A stretch of 64,000 nucleotides of DNA from Flavobacteriales bacterium (GTDB taxonomy: Bacteria; Bacteroidota; Bacteroidia; Flavobacteriales_G; Salibacteraceae), in assembly GCA_013204105.1 (NCBI GenBank), contig JABMOM010000032.1, positions 62,001 through 126,000 of the forward strand. The letters run 5' to 3'. Positions within the stretch are counted from its first letter, which is position 1, and each line of letters starts with the position of its first letter. A program made the translations under genes and the position numbers. This document shows positions 26,121 to 34,498 of the stretch, piece after piece. Under the pieces are notes generated by a model, which was not told the DNA's origin, made no database searches, and worked only from the letters and a program-made list of their open reading frames with translations.

Positions 26121-28547
26121 ATGCGACTCATACTAGCCTTCTTCTTTTCGATTTCTGCGACACTTTCGTTTGCACAGGACCATTCGCGCGTTAAAATCTG
26201 GTTGGACCCGATCACGGAAGGACTCCTTCTCGAACAGGGATTGGAAATGGACCACGGCATTCGCAAGCCTGGCGTATTCATGATCAACGACGTGGATGAG
26301 GAAACCTTGGCATGGATGGATGATGCTGGAATTAGATATGACGTGGTGATCGAGGACGTAAAGGCATTTTATCGTTCCCGTACTACCATCGATCAGAGTG
26401 CGCGTGGTGGGAGATCGGCTTGTTTTGAGGGTCAAGGTGATACGGTTGCAGTACCGGATAATTTCACTACCGGGAGCATGGCAGGATTCTATACATATGA
26501 AGAGTTCCTGCAACAACTCGATTCGATGCATACCCTGTATCCCGACCTGATTACGTTGCGCGATTCCATCGATACGTTTCTGACGCATGAGGGCAGACCC
26601 GTCCAGTGGGTGAAGATTTCTGACAACGCGGCGGCCAGCGAAAGTGAGCCAGAAGTCTTGTATACTGCGCTGCACCATGCACGAGAGCCAGAATCCATGA
26701 CGCAGTTGATCTTTTATATGTGGTATCTCTTGGAGAACTATGGTAGCGATGACGAAGTGACCGGATTGGTGGATGCAACGGAAATGTATTTCGTGCCCAT
26801 GCTCAATCCTGACGGATACATTGAGAACCAAACCGAGGATCCTAACGGAGGTGGTTTATGGCGAAAAAACAAGCGCGACAACGGCGACGGAACCTACGGC
26901 GTCGACTTGAATCGGAATTACGGGTACGAATGGGGGCATGACAACAGTGGCTCTTCTCCGAATACGAGTAGTCAAACGTACAGAGGTCCATCCGCGTTTT
27001 CTGAACCGGAAACCCGAGCAATCAAATGGTTCTGCGAACAACACAACTTCGGCATAGCCTTGAATTACCACAGCTATGGCAACTACTTGATCTACCCATG
27101 GGGTTACAATGATCAGTTCACGCCAGACTCCAGTACTTTCATCGCCTTCGCTACCGAAATGACGAAATACAACGATTATGTCTTTGGTACAGGAATGGAA
27201 ACCGTGGGATATCCAGTTAACGGAGACTCTGACGACTGGATGTACGGCGAGCAGAACACCAAGGGAATGATCATTTCGATGACGCCGGAGGTAGGCAATC
27301 AAGGGGATGGGTTTTGGCCTTCTCCTTCGCGTATCGTTCCGTTGAGTCAGGAGAACGTTCATCCAAACTTGACATTGGCTCACTTGGTCGGTGATTACGC
27401 GAGCATCGCAGATAACTCATCGAATTTATTGGACAGTTTAAACCCCATGATTCATGCAACGGCGACCCGATTGGGGATGCAGTTCAATGCACCCTATACC
27501 TTTTCAATTGAAGCAGTGAGCGCCAACATCACATCTGGTGGGAATGCAGTTGTGCTCACGACGATGGATCAGCTCGTTCCCAATCCGATTGAATGGCAGC
27601 TCACACTCGACCCTCAGATTGCTCAAGGTGATGAGGTAGTCTATGATCTGGTGGCGGCTTTCGGTTCTTTTGAAATCAAGCAAAGGGTGACCAAGATTTA
27701 CGGTTCTCCAACACTTCTCTTGAGCAACGATGGAGACATGGACGATTTCGTTTCCGGAAGCGAGTGGGCAGCGACAGACGAGGAATATTTCTCACCTGAT
27801 CATTCCATTACTGATTCACCGTATGCTCCATATCAGAATGGCGCCTACAGCGAATTGGAGTACAACAGAATCATTGATTTACGCGAAGCGGACAAGGCTA
27901 TCTTATCCTTCAAGGCGAAATGGAGCATTGAGGCGGGATGGGATTTCGCGCAAGTCTTGGCGAGTCCAGTAGGTGAGGAAAACTGGTCTCCACTTTGCGG
28001 GAAGTATTCAGTGGAAGGAAATCAATACCAAGATTCTGGTCAGCCCCTTTGGGACGGTTATCAGAACGATTGGGTGAGCGAAGAAGTGAGACTGGACGAT
28101 TATTTGGGTGAACGCATCAAGATCAAGTTCAAGCTAGAGAGCGATAATTATGTGACATACGATGGCTTCTACTTTGACGACATAGAGGTTGTTGCTTTGC
28201 TTTCAGAGAGTGTTACTCAGTTTCCTGATACTGGCTACGTAGACACGATTGGAACGGGGCCTATTGATACCAGTGATTCTACAATTGGAGTCGGAGCTAT
28301 CCTGCCTTCATCCTTTCTATGGACACCCTATCCAAATCCAACGGAAAATGTGATCCGAATGGCCATTCCCGGCCGACTGCAAGTGGATGCTGCACTCTTT
28401 TCTTCTACGGGTGTTTTGGTGCGTAAGGAGCGCATCCAGAGCGGTCAAATCAACGTAGAAAGCTTACCAAGCGGAGCCTATTTTTTACGCCTCAAGTCTG
28501 AGTCGACGGGGCGTGTTGAAGTGCATCAAGTGGTTATTTTCCACTAG
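26121..28547 (+). CDS. T9SS-exported M14 zinc carboxypeptidase
   Basis: 808 aa from ATG 26121. Signal peptide ending in LSFAQ. The peptidase domain has the zinc ligands H186 and E189 in LHHAREPES, the third ligand H317 in LNYHSYGNYL, the substrate-binding Asn-Arg in DLNRNYGYEW (N264, R265) and the catalytic E390 in SMTPEVGNQGDGF. After it come a beta-rich region with a MAM/jelly-roll-like segment (residues about 540-720) and, in the last 80 or so residues, a type IX secretion sorting domain (PYPNPTENVIRM, SSTGVLVRKE, LPSGAYFLRL). It is expected to be exported across the outer membrane and to trim peptides for nutrition. Confidence 0.93.
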   Translation: MRLILAFFFSISATLSFAQDHSRVKIWLDPITEGLLLEQGLEMDHGIRKPGVFMINDVDEETLAWMDDAGIRYDVVIEDVKAFYRSRTTIDQSARGGRSACFEGQGDTVAVPDNFTTGSMAGFYTYEEFLQQLDSMHTLYPDLITLRDSIDTFLTHEGRPVQWVKISDNAAASESEPEVLYTALHHAREPESMTQLIFYMWYLLENYGSDDEVTGLVDATEMYFVPMLNPDGYIENQTEDPNGGGLWRKNKRDNGDGTYGVDLNRNYGYEWGHDNSGSSPNTSSQTYRGPSAFSEPETRAIKWFCEQHNFGIALNYHSYGNYLIYPWGYNDQFTPDSSTFIAFATEMTKYNDYVFGTGMETVGYPVNGDSDDWMYGEQNTKGMIISMTPEVGNQGDGFWPSPSRIVPLSQENVHPNLTLAHLVGDYASIADNSSNLLDSLNPMIHATATRLGMQFNAPYTFSIEAVSANITSGGNAVVLTTMDQLVPNPIEWQLTLDPQIAQGDEVVYDLVAAFGSFEIKQRVTKIYGSPTLLLSNDGDMDDFVSGSEWAATDEEYFSPDHSITDSPYAPYQNGAYSELEYNRIIDLREADKAILSFKAKWSIEAGWDFAQVLASPVGEENWSPLCGKYSVEGNQYQDSGQPLWDGYQNDWVSEEVRLDDYLGERIKIKFKLESDNYVTYDGFYFDDIEVVALLSESVTQFPDTGYVDTIGTGPIDTSDSTIGVGAILPSSFLWTPYPNPTENVIRMAIPGRLQVDAALFSSTGVLVRKERIQSGQINVESLPSGAYFLRLKSESTGRVEVHQVVIFH

Positions 28548-28651
28548 ACCTTTCGCAATGAGAGTGGATAACTATCGGTCGAATACCTGATTTGGTGTAG
28601 GTTTCAAGAATTGGCGATGCGTTAAGTTCGTCAGAACATTTAAATCCTACT

Positions 28652-29329
28652 ATGATCGAACGCTCCATGTCACTCAACGAGGCCATGCACCTCGAACCGC
28701 TTACAGAGTTAGCGTTGCGGAGATACACGTTGAGAGAGGTGAACGGTGAATTAACCTTTGACGCACTGGGGGAGAACGCGGTTAAGGACGTACAATTTGT
28801 AGTTGATTTGATCAATTTTTATACTGAACCGAAGGCCGCACAGATTGGACAATTCAAGCAATACTCGCTGGGAGTCATCATGGATTACCTCAGGCGGACC
28901 CATGAGTTTTACTCATTGCGAATGTTGCCGCGCATGGAAATGGCAATCCAAAGCATTCAACAAACGTTTAGCGATCATCCGATTGTCGGTATTTTAGATC
29001 ATTTCTACAAGAATTACCAAAATGAGCTATTGGAGCACATCGAGCTGGAGGAGAATCGCTTGTTTCCCTATGCGGAAGAATTATACGACGGAAAGTTTTC
29101 CAGTGACTATTCGATAAAGGAATTCGTGCGTCATCACAACCACAATATTGAAGATCATTTACAGGATGTTTTGAAGCTAATCGAAGAGGATTACCCCGAA
29201 GTATCGAGGTCATTCGCTTATCGATCGTTTAAACTTTTATTGAATCAATTTAAGGCCGATTTGAAGATTCATCACCTGATCGAGGAGTCCATATTTCTCC
29301 CAAAGGTTTTGATGCTGGAATGCAGTTGA
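28652..29329 (+). CDS. Hemerythrin-domain protein
   Basis: 225 aa. Residues from about 70 on form a four-helix hemerythrin-like domain with metal-ligand candidates in DYLRRTHEFY, EHIELEENRLFPYAE, FVRHHNHNIEDHL and HHLIEESIFLPKV. The first 60 residues include a short helical segment. Such proteins sense O2 or NO or repair Fe-S clusters (YtfE/RIC-like). It is followed by a strong terminator and faces the cytochrome gene that ends the respiratory run, so it may be related to that function. Confidence 0.82.
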   Translation: MIERSMSLNEAMHLEPLTELALRRYTLREVNGELTFDALGENAVKDVQFVVDLINFYTEPKAAQIGQFKQYSLGVIMDYLRRTHEFYSLRMLPRMEMAIQSIQQTFSDHPIVGILDHFYKNYQNELLEHIELEENRLFPYAEELYDGKFSSDYSIKEFVRHHNHNIEDHLQDVLKLIEEDYPEVSRSFAYRSFKLLLNQFKADLKIHHLIEESIFLPKVLMLECS

Positions 29330-29360
29330 TGCGATGTAACTGTAAATCTAAGGGCATAAA

Positions 29361-29383
29361 AAAAGGCCCAAGTTGGGCCTTTT
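29361..29383. terminator. Bidirectional intrinsic terminator
   Basis: AAAAGGCCCA and TGGGCCTTTT form a 10-base-pair stem around AGT. A-rich sequence on one side and T-rich on the other give U-tracts in both directions. It separates the hemerythrin gene (+) from the end of the respiratory run (-). Confidence 0.85.
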
Positions 29384-29406
29384 ATAACATTGGATGAGGT
29401 GTGAAC

Positions 29407-29832
29407 CTATTTGAGCGTTCTGAGGTAGTTCACGATGTACCAAACATCTTCTTCTTCTGTAATCTTCTTTTTAAAAGAAGGCATGTCATCCCTTCCTTCT
29501 CGAGTCTTGTAGAAAATAGACCCGTCAGACTGGGATTGAAATTCTTCCATGGTAAAGTCACCGCAATCGGTGTCTAGTTCTCCAGCCTTTGGACCATCTC
29601 CCATTCCTTCTGATCCATGGCACGACTTGCAATGTTTGTTGTAGAGAGATTTCCCGATAGCCATGCCCTCCTTGTCCGAGGAACTGGTTGGATTTTTCAT
29701 GTTTTTTGCTGCGTCGGGAACTTCCCAACCTTCTTCGCCAGCACTGGCCAATTCATTGGCTCCATTTGTAAAGGAAAGGAGCGTCAGGAAAAGTCCTGCG
29801 ACTCCTAAAAATGTAAATGCCTTAAGTTTCAT
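29407..29832 (-). CDS. Small c-type cytochrome
   Basis: 141 aa. A signal-like N-terminus (FLGVAGLFLTLLSF) is followed by the haem motif in YNKHCKSCHGSEGMGDGP and, 50 or so residues later, DDMPSFKKKI with the likely axial Met, and the C-terminal helix VWYIVNYLRTL. This is a typical mono-haem cytochrome c domain. It is the last gene of the electron-transfer run and is a good candidate electron carrier to a terminal oxidase or an outer-membrane partner. Confidence 0.9.
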   Translation of the reverse strand: MKLKAFTFLGVAGLFLTLLSFTNGANELASAGEEGWEVPDAAKNMKNPTSSSDKEGMAIGKSLYNKHCKSCHGSEGMGDGPKAGELDTDCGDFTMEEFQSQSDGSIFYKTREGRDDMPSFKKKITEEEDVWYIVNYLRTLK

Positions 29833-29846
29833 GGTAATGTGGTTTT

Positions 29847-30743
29847 TTATTTCTCTAAAAGTGAGGTTGCTTTTTTACCTAACGAGTTCATTTTTACGAT
29901 TCGAGTACCAATATAGATGATAACTGTCCAAATGCCAATGATCATGCCAATGATAGTTATCATTAGATATATTGGCGCATTGGCACCAGACGCCCATAAA
30001 GCGCGTTCATTTATAACATCTAAGGAAGAAACAGGAATTCCCCAATCGATGATCTTGTGCGCTTCTAGCGTTCCAAAATCGGAATGATCGTTCACCCTGA
30101 TTACGAGTGTTACATTGCCTTCTTCATCCCCGGGTATTCCCTGAGGAAATTCTACATGAAGCCTTCCATCTTCGTCGGTCATCAAGTAATCACCACCGAT
30201 TGGCAAAAGACTGTACATACGCTTTACAAATACCTGTATCGCTTCCTGGGCAATTCCGACACGCTCGCTATCTCCGGGTATGGAAAGTCGAACATCGAAG
30301 GACAGCACGGAATCCGCGTTGAACTGTTCAAATTCGAGCAGTGCTTTATCGATGAATATTTCCTTGGTTAGATCCTCGTAACGAGGGTCATTGATCACAC
30401 GTGCGATGAAATGGAATGAGTCTACGGTATCGCGCGCTAATTCAAATTTGTTGACCAATGGAAAGACACACATTCCTTCGGCATCGGTAGCTAAGCTTCC
30501 CATCATTCCTCCTTTGCTGATCTCATTCATATAGAGGTTGACCAACATTTTGACAGCGGGAAGGCGTTCACGACCATTCCGGACGAATGCCTTTAGCTTT
30601 ACGACGTGACTATCGTTGCCAAGCTGAACGTAGTTTAGACTGACCCGAGGGGCCAATTTTTCCTGATCGTCATCCTGTGTCAACCCAGGAAAGGACAGCG
30701 CAAGGACAAGTGCGCAAAGAGCAATTTTCTTAAGCGTTCTCAT
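29847..30743 (-). CDS. Membrane-anchored periplasmic protein of the NrfD-containing run
   Basis: 298 aa. Signal peptide ending in SFPGLTQ, then about 220 periplasmic residues that look like beta-sandwich repeats (VSLNYVQLGN; VKLKAFVRNG; GSLATDAEGMCVFPL; MTDEDGRLHVEFP), then one membrane helix near residues 257-283 and a short Lys-rich cytoplasmic tail. No redox-cofactor motif is visible, so it is probably an assembly or scaffold part of the complex. I do not recognise a family. Its start overlaps the stop of the NrfD-like gene by 14 bases. Confidence 0.7.
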   Translation of the reverse strand: MRTLKKIALCALVLALSFPGLTQDDDQEKLAPRVSLNYVQLGNDSHVVKLKAFVRNGRERLPAVKMLVNLYMNEISKGGMMGSLATDAEGMCVFPLVNKFELARDTVDSFHFIARVINDPRYEDLTKEIFIDKALLEFEQFNADSVLSFDVRLSIPGDSERVGIAQEAIQVFVKRMYSLLPIGGDYLMTDEDGRLHVEFPQGIPGDEEGNVTLVIRVNDHSDFGTLEAHKIIDWGIPVSSLDVINERALWASGANAPIYLMITIIGMIIGIWTVIIYIGTRIVKMNSLGKKATSLLEK

Positions 30744-32097
30744 TGTATTCTAGGTTTTCATGCGTAACTCCTTTCTGTTCTGCAATTTCCCAAATAGGAA
30801 TGATTGGTAGAATTCGGATAAAGAGGGTAACTACCAAAAGTGCCCCTGCGAGGGATCCTGCAGTGATGGACCATTCTTCCCACGTGGGCATATAATGATG
30901 CCATTCTTCTGGAAAGCCTTGGATTGGCACAAAGGGATGTAGCAGCGTTGGAATGACGATTAGAAATCGCTTGAACCAGGCCCCGACGATAACCATCAGG
31001 GAAATAATGAATACGGGCCAAGGACGTCTACCACCTTTAAAAAAGAGCACAATGATTGGAACGATCATTCCAAAGATCTGGACGGACCAAAAGAGAGGTG
31101 CATAGCTTCCCGTGAACAGCGCATCTAAGTGGGCGGCCTCAGCCAATTTCATCTTGTAAGCGGGCACTAAGTACTCGTTGATGTTGAAATAGAGGTAGAT
31201 CAACGATAAAAGAACCAGGAGTTTGCTCATCAAGTCAAAGTGTTTATCGGTTATAAACTCTTTGAGATTGTATTGTCTTCTCAGTACAAACATGCCTGCA
31301 ATAACCGCCGCAGCCCCTACCATGAACGCTCCGGAAACGAAGTAAGGTCCGAAATTCGTGCTGTCCCAGCCGGATCTAAACGTAGTGGCAAACAACCAGG
31401 ATGTCACCGTGTGGATTCCCAATGCAACGGGTATGATCAAGATGCTTAGGGTGCGAATCGAACTGTTCAAGATCTTGTATTGGCCGATAGGTGCGGCGGC
31501 CCATTTGATGGAGAAAAAGCGGATAATGCGTTGATGCCAACCGCGGAACCGTGATTGGTTCGCTTTCATAATGTTCAAGTCTGGAATCAGAGGCAGGTAG
31601 AGCAGCAGTAAGCTGATCGCTAAGTAGGTTGTAATGACAATCACGTCCCATATAATCGGCGACTGAAGTCGTCCATGGGCGAAGAGATTCAGCATGCGTT
31701 CTGGACGCCCCATGTCTACGATAATGATGAGTGCAGCGAACATAATGGCTGACACTGCAATGATTTCGGAGATTCTCGTCAAGGGAATCGCCCAACTGAC
31801 TTTGAGCAATTTCAAAATTGCACTTATGAGCGAACCGACCAAACTGATCGCCACGAAGAAGACGAAGTTACTCACGTAGATTCCCCAGGATGTGAAATCC
31901 CGCATACCGGTGACGATCAATCCATCATCGAGTTGACGCAGGTAGGCGAAGAGACCTACTGCGCAAATCATTACTAAGACCACGACCCAGGCTTTACCCA
32001 GAGGGCCAAATTCGGTCGGCATAAGGGTGTTTTTCAACTCCTTAGCAATGGAGCGTTGCTCCTCGGTTGTCAATGCGTTAGCTCTTGTCTGTTCCAT
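30730..32097 (-). CDS. NrfD/PsrC-like polytopic quinol-reactive membrane subunit
   Basis: 455 aa with roughly ten membrane segments. It has the NrfD/PsrC/ActC pattern: a first helix pair around residues 34-80, GRPERMLNLFAHGRLQSPIIWDVIVI (conserved Gly-Arg-Pro and Trp-Asp near the quinol site), HTVTSWLFATTF and a late region HHYMPTWEEW. Such subunits oxidise or reduce quinol and pass electrons to a periplasmic 4Fe-4S partner, here the gene just upstream, with which it overlaps by 20 bases. Confidence 0.9.
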   Translation of the reverse strand: MEQTRANALTTEEQRSIAKELKNTLMPTEFGPLGKAWVVVLVMICAVGLFAYLRQLDDGLIVTGMRDFTSWGIYVSNFVFFVAISLVGSLISAILKLLKVSWAIPLTRISEIIAVSAIMFAALIIIVDMGRPERMLNLFAHGRLQSPIIWDVIVITTYLAISLLLLYLPLIPDLNIMKANQSRFRGWHQRIIRFFSIKWAAAPIGQYKILNSSIRTLSILIIPVALGIHTVTSWLFATTFRSGWDSTNFGPYFVSGAFMVGAAAVIAGMFVLRRQYNLKEFITDKHFDLMSKLLVLLSLIYLYFNINEYLVPAYKMKLAEAAHLDALFTGSYAPLFWSVQIFGMIVPIIVLFFKGGRRPWPVFIISLMVIVGAWFKRFLIVIPTLLHPFVPIQGFPEEWHHYMPTWEEWSITAGSLAGALLVVTLFIRILPIIPIWEIAEQKGVTHENLEYNENA

Positions 32098-33013
32098 CGT
32101 TCAAGGTTTCTTCAAAAGGAAATAATCGATCAACAGGAGGGATGTAATAGACCCTTGGTTTCGTGCCTAGCTCCTCCATGAAACGGTAGGCTGCTTTTTC
32201 TCGGATCAGTGTGCTTAACCGAACGGTCTCACCTCCATTGGTCACGGTATCTTCATTCTCATCACCGAAGTAAAAGACACCATTGGGGCAAGCAGATACA
32301 CAATCAGGAAGTTCGTTCTTCTCTGCCATTTGGGGACAGAAATCGCACTTTTCTACCGTTCCTACTTCGTGGGAAGAGCAAGCCAAGTGAGAGGAGATTG
32401 CTTCAAGGTTTGATGAGTCCATTTCGAGTACTTCATCTCCCCAATTAAAGACACGAGACGAGTATGGACATGCGACCATGCAAAAACGACAGCCAATACA
32501 GCGTTCATTGTCGATGGCAACAATCCCGTCGGAAAGTTTGAATGTTGCATCAACCGGACAAACCTTCGTACAAGGTGGGTTATCACAATGGAAGCAAGTG
32601 ATGGGCATCCAATACGGAGCCGTTGTCTCGGCGTCCTGCATTTCGTTTACCCTTACATAGCTGCGATCTTCAGGTAGGTAATGCATTTTAGAACAAGCAC
32701 TCTTGCATTTAAGGGCATTTCTGCACTTCGAAAGGTCGATCACCATTACGAATTTCTTGCCTTTAACGCCTTGCCTTATGTCCCGATTTGCTACTTGAAA
32801 TTGGGGCATTTCTTTGACCACCGCCGAATCTATCTTGACAATTTCTCCTTCTGGAGTAAGCAGCTCTAATGTGTCGGATGTGGTTCCCACAGGAGCGAGT
32901 TCATCGCTTGCAGTTGAGCAAGAAGAAACGAAGCTTGAGGCGGCTGCGAGAGCGACCGTAGTCCGCAGGCTTTCTTGAATAAAGGCCCTCCTGGTTTTTT
33001 TATTTGCTTCCAT
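32078..33013 (-). CDS. Tat-targeted 4Fe-4S electron-transfer protein (NrfC/PsrB-like)
   Basis: 311 aa. The N-terminus is a Tat signal (TRRAFIQ) with a possible lipobox (FVSSC). The redox part carries four cysteine groups: an atypical C-x5-C-x3-C opening (KCRNALKCKSAC), CFHCDNPPCTKVCP, CIGCRFCMVACP and the split CDFCPQMA...CVSACP. This is the four-cluster plan of NrfC/PsrB/DmsB. Residues about 48-85 resemble the whole of the 81-aa protein encoded just upstream. It should sit at the periplasmic face and exchange electrons with the NrfD-like subunit. It overlaps both neighbours. Confidence 0.92.
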   Translation of the reverse strand: MEANKKTRRAFIQESLRTTVALAAASSFVSSCSTASDELAPVGTTSDTLELLTPEGEIVKIDSAVVKEMPQFQVANRDIRQGVKGKKFVMVIDLSKCRNALKCKSACSKMHYLPEDRSYVRVNEMQDAETTAPYWMPITCFHCDNPPCTKVCPVDATFKLSDGIVAIDNERCIGCRFCMVACPYSSRVFNWGDEVLEMDSSNLEAISSHLACSSHEVGTVEKCDFCPQMAEKNELPDCVSACPNGVFYFGDENEDTVTNGGETVRLSTLIREKAAYRFMEELGTKPRVYYIPPVDRLFPFEETLNDGTDKS

Positions 33014-33245
33014 AGTTGTCTGATGCTTTTCCTGATTTCATCCAGGAGTAGAGTCTCTGATTGCTTACTTTGACCTTTTTGGATTTATCCAGGGTAGAAC
33101 GTTTAACGTGTACCAGCTTTCCGTCTGAGGTCAAGAGGGGAACTTCTTCATCTTCCGATGCAGAAGGCATTACCCACCGAAGAAAGGGCAGGGCCAAAAG
33201 GCCTAGGCCGAGTGTTTTAATGAATTTCCTTTTTGTCGTTGCCAT
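33000..33245 (-). CDS. Small export-signal protein resembling the N-terminus of the 4Fe-4S subunit
   Basis: 81 aa. It begins with a Tat-like signal (KRKFIKTLGLGLLALP) and has a short acidic/basic mature part (PLLTSDGKLVHVKRSTLD) that parallels the segment LLTPEGEIVKIDSAVV of the adjacent 4Fe-4S protein. It has no cysteine, so it binds no cluster itself. A role as a scaffold, chaperone or docking subunit is inferred. It overlaps the 4Fe-4S gene by 14 bases. Confidence 0.7.
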   Translation of the reverse strand: MATTKRKFIKTLGLGLLALPFLRWVMPSASEDEEVPLLTSDGKLVHVKRSTLDKSKKVKVSNQRLYSWMKSGKASDNYGSK

Positions 33246-33257
33246 GGCTAGTATAGG

Positions 33258-34103
33258 TTAGAAATTCCAGAGTCTTGTCATGTTGAATCCCAGCAAGAAG
33301 TCGAGATCTGTATAACTGTTATCGTTGTACATATAGTCGTATTGACTATTGATCCTATTGAAGGTGCTGACGAATATTTGGAATGCATGTGCACTCGTAA
33401 CGAGTTCTATTCCTAGACCAATGTTTGGCAAGGATTCATCGGAGGGCTGAGAGGTCAAAGGATGATCATATTCCAGTAGGATGTTCATCTGATCCCGAAC
33501 CTTGACCCGCGCCGTGGATGAAACCCCAATCACGTCATGATTTCTTCCCTCAGCAACGATGTTGAAGTGGGTGAAGCTCGGAGATACCTGCATAGAGAAT
33601 CGACGATGAAACTTTCTGGCGATGATCAGCTGATGGAAATAGGTGAATCGATTTGAAAAGCTGGTGAAAACATCTTTTCTGACGTCGATACTTACATTGC
33701 TGAAGTAAGTCACCCCAACGGGTATATTGCCCGATCGCGTTTGTCTCAGCAAGGCTACTTTGACGTTGGCATCCTGCAATTTGTTGTTCTTCGTCGATCC
33801 AACACCCACTTGAAGGAAATCGGTTAGACTGTAACAAAGCCCAAACCGAATGTTAGAGGGGGCGTAGAGGCCTAATAAATCAAAGCCCTCAGAGTTCATT
33901 TTTCCAAAGCGGTGCTGAATGACATACTCCAGGGTCTTGGCTTGGTTGACTATGATCGTTTGATTGTTGATCAGGTAAGAACTTTCAAATGGATCTCTAA
34001 CGGGTCGCGTATCCTTTTTTTGCTCTTCGGTCTCCTCTTGAGCATACAACGTAATCGTTAGTGTGCACATTAGAAACAACAGGAAATGTTTGGTAATCTT
34101 CAT
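33258..34103 (-). CDS. DUF5777 family beta-barrel protein
   Basis: 281 aa. Signal peptide ending in TLYAQ, then NNQTIIVNQAKTLEYVIQHRFG, GLYAPSNIRFGLCYS and repeated amphipathic strands ending in LLGFNMTRLWNF with a C-terminal Phe, as in outer-membrane barrels. The pattern fits DUF5777. It lies within the electron-transfer run, so the module may include an outer-membrane component. Confidence 0.85.
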   Translation of the reverse strand: MKITKHFLLFLMCTLTITLYAQEETEEQKKDTRPVRDPFESSYLINNQTIIVNQAKTLEYVIQHRFGKMNSEGFDLLGLYAPSNIRFGLCYSLTDFLQVGVGSTKNNKLQDANVKVALLRQTRSGNIPVGVTYFSNVSIDVRKDVFTSFSNRFTYFHQLIIARKFHRRFSMQVSPSFTHFNIVAEGRNHDVIGVSSTARVKVRDQMNILLEYDHPLTSQPSDESLPNIGLGIELVTSAHAFQIFVSTFNRINSQYDYMYNDNSYTDLDFLLGFNMTRLWNF

Positions 34104-34118
34104 GGCTTTCAGTGTTGT

Positions 34119-34493
34119 CTAGTTTTCTTTTGCTCCTTGTTTGATCCACAGTAATACCTGCTCAATTTGTAAATCGCTCAGCGCACCGGATGGCGGCATG
34201 TCTTTTTCGATGCGCAGGTAGAGCGTACTTTCTTCAGCGTTCAGCGTATCGACATAATTGCCTCCGATCAAGCTGAGATAGGCAAAGTCTGCCTCCAAAT
34301 TTGGAGGAACACCGCCCGCCGATACGTGGCAACCAGAACCGAGACACGATGCCTCGAACATGGGTTGAATTATTTCCGAGTAACTGATGGTATCAGTGTC
34401 GTCTAACACTACGGGTTCGAACTCCTGGTATTCACAAGCTTGGAAAAGAATGCTCACGCTTAGTAGGAATATTGCAAAACATAGGTTTCTCAT
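34119..34493 (-). CDS. Cytochrome-type lipoprotein with a CX4CH haem motif
   Basis: 124 aa from ATG 34493 (a GTG at 34502 overlaps the previous stop). Lipoprotein signal with the lipidation Cys at residue 20 (SILFQAC). The haem motif is CLGSGCH at residues 50-56, with four residues between the cysteines instead of two. The late segment IEKDMPPSGALSD carries a Met-Pro-Pro typical of planctomycete-type cytochrome c domains, followed by LLWIKQGAKEN. It is probably an outer-membrane or periplasmic electron carrier. Confidence 0.8.
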   Translation of the reverse strand: MRNLCFAIFLLSVSILFQACEYQEFEPVVLDDTDTISYSEIIQPMFEASCLGSGCHVSAGGVPPNLEADFAYLSLIGGNYVDTLNAEESTLYLRIEKDMPPSGALSDLQIEQVLLWIKQGAKEN

Positions 34494-34498
34494 TGCCT

